Positions 55,771 to 64,000 of a stretch of 64,000 nt of DNA are shown here, piece by piece; position 1 is the first letter of the stretch, and every line of letters begins with the position of its first letter. The DNA is from Streptomyces tendae (lineage in GTDB: Bacteria > Actinomycetota > Actinomycetes > Streptomycetales > Streptomycetaceae), in NCBI RefSeq assembly GCF_008632955.1, contig NZ_CP043959.1, positions 2,666,001 to 2,730,000 on the forward strand, read 5' to 3'. The notes beneath the pieces are model-generated. The model searched no databases and had not been told where the DNA came from. It saw only the letters and a list, made by a program, of their open reading frames with translations. The position numbers and the translations under genes were made by a program.

Positions 55771-57018
55771 TCACAGCCCGCCCCGCGCCTGCCGTGCGGC
55801 CGCCATCACCGTGCGGGACTGGTGCTCGACCTGGTGCCGCACCGGCACCCAACGGGCCCGGAAACGGGTGGCGAAGGCGTCGCTCCACTGGGCGACCAAC
55901 TGGTCGAGCCGAGCAGCCGCCTGCGCGTCGGTGTGCCGCAGCGCGCGGCGCAGCATCGCCGCCGCCCGGAGCGGCACCCGCCGGGCGAAGGCGTCCACGC
56001 TGCCGACGTAGGCGCGGGTGCCGTCGGCGGGCGGCGTGTGGGCGAGGTCGGCGGCCAGACCCGGGACCAGCTCCAGCACCCAGGTGGCCGCCCGCAGCAG
56101 CGGACCGTCGGTGTCGCCGGGCAGCGGCCGCGCGCCCTCCAGCACGTGCCGCACCTCCCCGGTGTCCCGCAGCAGCCGCTCCGCGAGCGCGTGCATCGCG
56201 GTGTCCGGCGCCGGATGCGGGGCGGGGTCGTCCACCAGGTCGCTCGCCCACATCGGCACCTCTATCACCGCGGTCAGCCCGCCGTAGCGGTGCGCGTGGT
56301 ACCAGGTGCTGTGCCGGGCGTCGTCGGACAGGCTGGGATAGGCCGGCGCGGCCTCCGGCGCGGGCATCACGTGCACCCCGGGCCCCGAAGCGGGCCATCC
56401 CGCCGCGTCCGAGGCGCCCGTCTCCACCGGGATGTGCAGCTCGGCCGCGGACTTGGCGAACGGTTCCGCCAGCCCCGGCACGTCCCTGGTCAACTGCACC
56501 CAGCTGCCGCCCAGATCGGTGCCGTGCAGGGAGACCTGGAGGAAGGGCCGCAGCTCGTCGATCACCCCGGTCAGCGCCCGGGTCTCCGGGGGCAGCCGGT
56601 CGGCGGGCAGCACCGAGGGGGCCCACTCGGGCTGCTCCGGCCCGGCGGGACGGAAGAAGCCGAGGTGGTAGTCGTACAGGCTGCGCGGGGCCGGTGTGAC
56701 GTGCAGGCTCGCCCCGTCGGGGTCGGCGCACAGCAGGAAGTGCCACGACATGCCGTCCCGCAGCTCCCGGTCCTGCAGGGTCCGCCGGGCCAGCGCCAGC
56801 AGCGTGCCGTTGCCCGCGGGTTCGTTGGCGTGCGCGCCCGCCACCACGAGGACGGCGCTACGGGCGCGTCCGACGGACAGCAGGTGCAGGGGCCGCCCCG
56901 CACGGGAGACGCCCACCTGTCGCAGCACACACAGCCCCGGCCACTGGACGGCCAGCGCCCGGGCGGAGAAGACCAGCTCGGCCACCGTCGGATAGCGCGA
57001 CTCCCGCAGCGGACCCAC
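55771..57018 (-). CDS. M14-type zinc carboxypeptidase
   Basis: The 415-residue protein has zinc ligands in AGAHANEPAGNGTLLAL (His-x-x-Glu), a third His in VSLHGTDLGG, and a Glu in TAVIEVPMW as candidate catalytic residue. No signal peptide is evident, so it is probably cytosolic, unlike secreted carboxypeptidases; it may cleave an amidated or peptidoglycan-type substrate, which is open. GTG 57018 with a weak upstream site. Located between treZ/FHA and treY. Confidence 0.87.
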   Translation of the reverse strand: MGPLRESRYPTVAELVFSARALAVQWPGLCVLRQVGVSRAGRPLHLLSVGRARSAVLVVAGAHANEPAGNGTLLALARRTLQDRELRDGMSWHFLLCADPDGASLHVTPAPRSLYDYHLGFFRPAGPEQPEWAPSVLPADRLPPETRALTGVIDELRPFLQVSLHGTDLGGSWVQLTRDVPGLAEPFAKSAAELHIPVETGASDAAGWPASGPGVHVMPAPEAAPAYPSLSDDARHSTWYHAHRYGGLTAVIEVPMWASDLVDDPAPHPAPDTAMHALAERLLRDTGEVRHVLEGARPLPGDTDGPLLRAATWVLELVPGLAADLAHTPPADGTRAYVGSVDAFARRVPLRAAAMLRRALRHTDAQAAARLDQLVAQWSDAFATRFRARWVPVRHQVEHQSRTVMAAARQARGGL

Positions 57019-57241
57019 CCCCCGTCACCGCCGGCATCCGCACTGCGCAGTACCCCACGGTCACGAGGTGGTGTCAAGGGCACCGAGGGGGAGCCGCCAG
57101 GGGGCGCCCGGAGGCACTCCCCGGCCTCGCGCCCGCACACCCGCCACCCCGGCCCGCCGCACATCCACGAGCCCCGCACCGGCCCCGCGCGCTGCCCGCA
57201 TCACCCCTGCGTGCGCGCGCCCACGAGGGCCTCCGCGGATC

Positions 57242-59590
57242 TCACTCCGGCACCCTCTCCAGCAAAGCCACCGGCAACGCCGCGAACAGTTCCGCCGCCG
57301 GCACCTCGCCGCTGAACTCCCGTCCCGCGTCGTGTACATCGGCCCACCGGCCCGGTGGGAGCGGGAGGCGGGTGTCATGCCAGCCGCCCGAATCGGCGAG
57401 GCGGAGGGACAGGCGGGTCACCGCGGTGATCACCTCGCCGGAGCGGGCGAACGCCAGGCAGTGCGCCGCCGCCGGTCCCTCGGCCGTCAGCGGCTCGTAC
57501 GAGGCCGTCTCGCCGAAGAGCTCCGGCCGCCGTGCCCGCAGGGCCAGCGCCGCCCGCGTGACCGCCTCCTTGTCGCCGCCGTCCTCCCCGAACCGCACCG
57601 GCCGCCGGTTGTCCGGGTCGACCAGGGCCCGGTACTCGTGCTCGGTACCCTGGTAGAGGTCGGGCACGCCCGGCATCGTCAGGTGCACCAGCGCCGCGCC
57701 CAGCACGTTCGCCCGGATGTGCGGCTCCAGCGACGCGCGGAACTCGGCCACCTTCCGGCCCGGCACTCCGCACGGGCCCGCCGACACGAACCGCGCCACC
57801 GCCTCCTCGTACGGCGGCTCCTGCTCGGTCCAGCTGGTGAACAGGCCCGCCTCGCGGACATGCTTCAGCAGCGCCGCCTGCACCCGCTCCTCCTCGGCCG
57901 GCCCCAGCCCGAACACCGTCTGCCAGGCCGCCCACGCCAGCTGGGCGTCGGGCACCCCGTCCCCGGTGCGGGACACCCCGGCGAGGAGGTCCGCCCAGCG
58001 CTCCGGGCACTCGGTGAGCACGTGCAGCGCCGCCCGCACGTCCGCGCTGCGCTTGGCGTCGTGCGTCGACAGCACCGTGCCCGTGACCGGCCAGTCGCGC
58101 TGCACGCGCGCGCAGTACGCGTGGAACCGGTCCGGGTCCACCGCCGGGTCGCCCGGTTCACCGCCCACCTCCGTCGCCGACAGCAGCGGCACATAGCGGT
58201 AGAACGCCGTGTCCTCCACGGACTTGGCCCGCAGCGCCGACGCCGTCTGCGCGAACCGCGTACGGAACTCCACGTGCGCGGGTCCGTCCCCGTACCGCCC
58301 GAGCACCAGGTCGCGTACGACGTCCACCGCGCCGGCCTCCTCCGGGACGGCGAACGCGCGCCGGGCCCCGTCCGCGGCCTCCTCGGTCACCACCGAGGCC
58401 GCGTCCACGGAGGCGTACGGGCGGTACACGTCCAGGCGTACCAGCAGCTCCAGCAGCGCGGTGCGCAGTGCCCAGGGCGCGCGGTCCCGCAGCGCGGTCT
58501 CCGGCGCGGTCGCGCACAGCCGGACCGCCGTCCGGGTCAGCCGGTCCATCTCGGTGGCCAGCTCGTGCGTCAGCACCTTGTACGCGGCCCGCCGCACCGT
58601 GGCGTCCCAGTCGCCGCCCCGGTCCGTCTGCGGGGCCGCGAAGGCCCGGTAGCGGCCCAGCAGCTCCCCGAACCCGGCCGGGTCGGTGAACACCCCGTCG
58701 ACATGGCGCAGGGCGTCGTAGCCGGTGGTGCCGGCGACCGGCCAGGAGGGCGGCAGCGGCTCGCCGTCGGCGAGGATCTTCTCCACCACCGTCCAGCGGC
58801 CACCCGTCGCCTCGTGCAGCCGCCGCAGATAGCCGTCGGGGTCGGCGAGCCCGTCCGGGTGATCCACGCGCAGCCCGTCGATCACGCCCCCGTGCAGCAG
58901 TTCCAGGATCTTTCCGTGCGTCACCTCGAACACCTCGGGGTCCTCCACCCGCACGCCGATCAGCTCGGAGATGCTGAAGAACCGGCGGTAGTTGAGCTCG
59001 GTGCGGGCCAGCCGCCACCACACCGGCCGGTACCACTGCGCGTCCAGCAGCTGCGGCAGCGGCAGCCCCGCCGTCCCCTCGCGCAGCGGGAAGGTGTGGT
59101 CGTAGTAACGCAGCACGTCGCCGTCGACCTTCAGCCGGTCCGCCTCCTCGCCGAGCGGGCCGCCGAGTACCGGCAGCAGCACCTGTCCGCCCTGGGCCTC
59201 CCAGTCGATGTCGAACCAGCGGGCGCGGCGCGAGGACGGGCCGTCGCGCAGCACGTCCCACAGCGCCGCGTTGTGGCGGGGGGACATCGCCATGTGGTTC
59301 GGGACGATGTCCACCACGAGACCCAGCCCGTGCCGCCGCGCGGTGCGGGACAGCTCCCGCAGCCCCTCCTCACCGCCCAGCTCCTCCCGTACGCGCGCGT
59401 GGTCCACCACGTCGTAGCCGTGCTGGGAGCCGGGCACCGCCTCCAGGACGGGCGACAGATGCAGATGGGACACGCCGAGCGAGGCCAGGTACGGCACGGC
59501 CTCGGCCGCCGCCGCGAACGGGAAGCCGGGCTGCAGCTGCAGCCGGTAGGTCGCCGTGGGCACCGCCGGGTCACGTCGCTCAGGGGTCAT
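57242..59590 (-). CDS. treY: Malto-oligosyltrehalose synthase
   Basis: Isomerises the reducing-end bond of maltodextrin to alpha-1,1, making maltooligosyl-trehalose. The 782-residue GH13 protein shows SHLHLSPVLEAVPGSQHGYDV, VDIVPNHMA, catalytic Asp in DGLRVDHPDGLADPDGYL, and Glu in WTVVEKILADGE. ATG 59590. Same strand as treZ and glgX, with glgX ending 92 nt upstream. Confidence 0.97.
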   Translation of the reverse strand: MTPERRDPAVPTATYRLQLQPGFPFAAAAEAVPYLASLGVSHLHLSPVLEAVPGSQHGYDVVDHARVREELGGEEGLRELSRTARRHGLGLVVDIVPNHMAMSPRHNAALWDVLRDGPSSRRARWFDIDWEAQGGQVLLPVLGGPLGEEADRLKVDGDVLRYYDHTFPLREGTAGLPLPQLLDAQWYRPVWWRLARTELNYRRFFSISELIGVRVEDPEVFEVTHGKILELLHGGVIDGLRVDHPDGLADPDGYLRRLHEATGGRWTVVEKILADGEPLPPSWPVAGTTGYDALRHVDGVFTDPAGFGELLGRYRAFAAPQTDRGGDWDATVRRAAYKVLTHELATEMDRLTRTAVRLCATAPETALRDRAPWALRTALLELLVRLDVYRPYASVDAASVVTEEAADGARRAFAVPEEAGAVDVVRDLVLGRYGDGPAHVEFRTRFAQTASALRAKSVEDTAFYRYVPLLSATEVGGEPGDPAVDPDRFHAYCARVQRDWPVTGTVLSTHDAKRSADVRAALHVLTECPERWADLLAGVSRTGDGVPDAQLAWAAWQTVFGLGPAEEERVQAALLKHVREAGLFTSWTEQEPPYEEAVARFVSAGPCGVPGRKVAEFRASLEPHIRANVLGAALVHLTMPGVPDLYQGTEHEYRALVDPDNRRPVRFGEDGGDKEAVTRAALALRARRPELFGETASYEPLTAEGPAAAHCLAFARSGEVITAVTRLSLRLADSGGWHDTRLPLPPGRWADVHDAGREFSGEVPAAELFAALPVALLERVPE

Positions 59591-59682
59591 GGGAACCTAC
59601 GTACCCCTCTGGCCGCCTTTCGTGCGCCCGCTCGCCCCACCGGGTCACCCGTCGCCCGGACGGGTGAACCCGGGGTGTGCGG

Positions 59683-61833
<2,151 letters not shown>

Positions 61834-62133
61834 GGACACGACTCTTTCAGGTGTACGGCGCCGGTGGGGACGCCTTGGGTCCGAGTGTCCCCGTGTCTCC
61901 CCGAAAGGGCGGGAAGAACCTTCTACCCACGCCCTCGCCGCCGACGACCGCACATCCCGCGAATCCGCTATGAAACCGCTCACTCGCCGTCTCGCGCGGG
62001 GCGGAACGGTCGTTTGAACGGGGGAAGTTGGGAAACGACCCTGTCCATCGGGCTGCACCGCGCACCGCAGGCGGAGTACTCTCCTTGATCGTCAGGACGG
62101 GGAGTGCTCGGGGGAGCGGAAGGCGGTGCGCGG
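61834..62133. other. 300-nt divergent region between glgX and HEPN gene
   Basis: Promoter region for both directions. The AT-richer parts are near 61966-61975 and 62016-62040. A GAGTACTC palindrome occurs at about 62073-62080 upstream of the HEPN gene. No gene is seen. Confidence 0.4.
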
Positions 62134-63375
62134 GTGGGGTCGGGAGGGCTGGAACTGCCCCCTGGTGACGAGGGTCACGAGGGGAGCGGCTCCACGGACG
62201 TCCCGCCCGGTGCGGTGTCCCTGGCACGGCCGATGGACGCGGGTTCGATCGGGCCGGAGCTGGACTGGGGCGCGGACGCCTGGCGCGAGGTGCGCACCCG
62301 CGCGCAGCGGGCCGGCCGGGCCTACATCTGGCTGAACCTGGTCGAGCAGCGGCTGCGCGCGGTCGTGGCCGCCGTCCTGCGGCCGATCTACGAGCCCGTG
62401 CACGGCGACGACTGGGTGGTGGCCGCCGCCGGACCCGCCGGGCAGGAGTGGGTGCAGCGCGCGGTCGCCGTGCGCGAGGTCAGCCGCCGCAAGGGCTACC
62501 TGCTCGATCCGGCCGACGACAACGTGCTGTCCTTCCTCACCCTGCCGCAGCTGCGTGAGCTGATGGTGCAGCACTGGCCGTGCTTCGAGCCGTACTTCGA
62601 CGACCGCCGGGACGTCGAGCTGGCTCTGGACGAGCTGGAGGTCACCCGCAACGTGGTCTCCCGCAACCGGGCGCTGTCCGAGGCGGTGCTGAACCAGGCC
62701 GAGCGGGCCTCCGCGCGGCTGCTGGAGATGCTGGGCGCGGGCGGCGACGTGCCCTCGGCGCGCCGGCTGCCGGTGGACGCGGTCGAGGACCTGGTCGGCG
62801 ACCGGTACGCGGACGTGGTCGCCGTCCACCCGGACCGGGTGCGGCTGTTGCGCCAGTTCCCCGCCGAGGACATATTCGGCGGGGCCCGCCGGCTCGACGC
62901 GATCGGCATCGGCCTGAACCTGCTCGTGCAGAACTTCTCCGGGCGCCGGCTGGTGCGGCTGGCCGAGTCCGGCTGCCGGGTGCGGCTGCTGTTCCTCAAC
63001 CCGGCCTCCAGCGCGGTCAAGCGCCGCGAGCGTGAACTGGGCATCAAGCGCGGCGAGCTGGGCCGTTCCGTCGAGATGAACATCCTGCACATGCGCCGCG
63101 TGCGGTCGCGGCTGCGGGACCCGGGCGCCTTCGAGATCCAGGTGTACGACGAGACGCCGCGCTGCACGGCCTACCTGGTGGACGGCGACGGCTCGGACGG
63201 CATCGCCGTGGTGCAGAACCACCTGCGGCGCGTCCGGGGCATGGAGGCGCCGGTGCTGGTCCTGCGCAACGGGACCAAGGTGGTCAAGCCGGGCGAGATC
63301 GAGGAGGGGGGCCTCTTCCCCACCTACCGCGAGGAGTTCGAGCTGATGTGGGCGGATTCGCGGCCGGTGTCCTGA
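62134..63375 (+). CDS. SAV2148-family HEPN-domain protein
   Basis: The 413-residue protein matches the SAV2148 family of Streptomyces: an N-terminal acidic tail (VGSGGLELPPGDEGHEG), a helical HEPN region (about 55-220, VVSRNRALSEAVLNQAERAS) and a C-terminal alpha/beta domain (RLLFLNPASSAVKRRERELG, MNILHMRRVRSRLRDPG) that looks like the phospholipase-D-like fold but lacks an HKD motif. HEPN proteins often act on RNA; role here unknown. GTG 62134 is preferred; GTG 62104 with GGACGGGGA upstream is an alternative. Confidence 0.85.
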   Translation: MGSGGLELPPGDEGHEGSGSTDVPPGAVSLARPMDAGSIGPELDWGADAWREVRTRAQRAGRAYIWLNLVEQRLRAVVAAVLRPIYEPVHGDDWVVAAAGPAGQEWVQRAVAVREVSRRKGYLLDPADDNVLSFLTLPQLRELMVQHWPCFEPYFDDRRDVELALDELEVTRNVVSRNRALSEAVLNQAERASARLLEMLGAGGDVPSARRLPVDAVEDLVGDRYADVVAVHPDRVRLLRQFPAEDIFGGARRLDAIGIGLNLLVQNFSGRRLVRLAESGCRVRLLFLNPASSAVKRRERELGIKRGELGRSVEMNILHMRRVRSRLRDPGAFEIQVYDETPRCTAYLVDGDGSDGIAVVQNHLRRVRGMEAPVLVLRNGTKVVKPGEIEEGGLFPTYREEFELMWADSRPVS

Positions 63376-63469
63376 AAGCGGGTGACTGTCCGGGCTTCGT
63401 GCGGGCCGTACGGCGCGGGGCCGGGCCGGCGCGTCCCTCCCGGCAAGCGGAATGCGATCCTCTGATTGT

Positions 63470-63499
63470 CAGTGGCGCGTGTCAGGGTGAAAGCCACTG
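63470..63499. promoter_or_regulatory. Inverted repeat upstream of exonuclease gene
   Basis: CAGTGGC and GCCACTG (7-bp arms, 16-nt spacer) lie about 33 nt before the exonuclease ATG. Suitable for an operator; no regulator identified. Confidence 0.35.
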
Positions 63500-63531
63500 G
63501 GGGAACGCACCACACAGAAGGGGGGCAGCCC

Positions 63532-64000
63532 ATGGGCTGGCACCGGGAGCTGCTGATCGGCTTCGACCTGGAGACCACGGGGACGGACCCGCGCGAGGCG
63601 CGGATCGTCACAGGAGCCGTGATCGAGCTCCGGGCGGGCGAGCCGCTGGGTCGCCGGGAGTGGCTGGCCGACCCGGGCGTGCCGATCCCGGAGGACGCGG
63701 TCGCGGTCCACGGCATCAGCAACGAGCGGGCGGCCGCCGAGGGCCGCCCCGCCGACCAGGTCGCCGACGCCATCGCCGGTGTCCTCGCCGCCTACTGGCA
63801 GACCGGCGTCCCGGTCGTCGCCTACAACGCCTCCTTCGACCTGAGCCTGCTCTCCGCCGAACTGCGGCGCCACGGACTGCCGTCCCTGCGCGACCGTCTG
63901 GGCGGCGCCGACCCGGCCCCGGTCATCGACCCCTACACCATCGACCGCGCGGTCGACCGCTACCGCCGCGGCAAGCGCACCCTCGAAGCGGTCTGCGCCG
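63532..64000 (+). CDS. DEDDh 3'-5' exonuclease (DNA polymerase III epsilon-like), 3' end outside window
   Basis: The first 156 residues of a DnaQ-type exonuclease are visible. The DEDDh motifs are Exo I GFDLETTGTDP, the substrate contact VAVHGISNERA, and Exo II VVAYNASFDLSLL; the third motif lies past the window. AAGGGGGG is 7 nt upstream of ATG 63532. Proofreading versus DNA repair cannot be decided from this part; a stand-alone exonuclease is common in Streptomyces. Confidence 0.94.
   Translation, partial: MGWHRELLIGFDLETTGTDPREARIVTGAVIELRAGEPLGRREWLADPGVPIPEDAVAVHGISNERAAAEGRPADQVADAIAGVLAAYWQTGVPVVAYNASFDLSLLSAELRRHGLPSLRDRLGGADPAPVIDPYTIDRAVDRYRRGKRTLEAVCA

Overview
The window reads as a chromosomal segment of a Streptomyces species. 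GC is very high, third codon positions are dominated by C and G, and GTG starts and 4-nt ATGA/GTGA gene overlaps are common. It carries Streptomyces hallmarks: a geosmin synthase, a CprB/ScbR-type gamma-butyrolactone receptor homologue, a Cvn conservon, HemQ-type heme synthesis and an SAV2148-type HEPN protein. I see no transposase, integrase, phage gene, CRISPR array, tRNA or rRNA, so this looks like ordinary chromosome rather than an island.

Layout. 1-2130: end of a heme operon (HemY/CgoX then HemQ). 2144-7213: a secreted TAP-type peptidase, then a DUF692 (multinuclear iron oxygenase-type) fusion enzyme near a TIGR04222 membrane protein and a small lipoprotein. 7214-12060: a Tat-exported neutral ceramidase, a second TAP-type lipoprotein hydrolase and a frameshifted PTH2-type peptidyl-tRNA hydrolase. 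12164-13722: a lone gas-vesicle structural-type gene, a small zinc ribbon and a NodB deacetylase lipoprotein. 13843-20203: a FAD/Rieske oxidoreductase, a PhoX-type protein, a SulP transporter with a coupled small upstream ORF, and ZapE. 20241-23635: a RibD-like reductase, a conserved unknown, murC and msrB. 23651-33356: a polytopic membrane protein, a b561/sulfite-oxidase fusion, a three-gene overlapping operon (GT2, DUF2064, methyltransferase) divergent from a two-component pair, and an SDR epimerase. 33460-39425: a second two-component pair and an OpuC-type osmoprotectant ABC operon. 39498-44353: conservon cvnA-D led by a sugar-binding-type lipoprotein. 44764-48882: cprB-like regulator, DUF89/ARMT1-like protein and geosmin synthase. 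48944-52584: PDZ protein, metallophosphoesterase, M24 peptidase and an APH-fold protein lacking catalytic residues. 53129-61833: treZ, an FHA protein, an M14 carboxypeptidase, treY and glgX. 62134-64000: SAV2148-type HEPN protein and the start of a DEDDh exonuclease.

How the genes work together. GlgX debranches alpha-glucan, TreY isomerises the chain end and TreZ releases trehalose. OpuC takes up compatible solutes. CgoX and HemQ perform late coproporphyrin-dependent heme steps. The conservon and its lipoprotein may form a membrane sensing complex. The most promising poorly described elements are the DUF692/partner fusion with its TIGR04222 neighbour, the GT2-DUF2064-methyltransferase operon with its own two-component system, the conservon-linked binding lipoprotein and the APH-like pseudokinase. 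Start sites were chosen from ribosome binding sites and protein N-termini read by eye; no searches were run.
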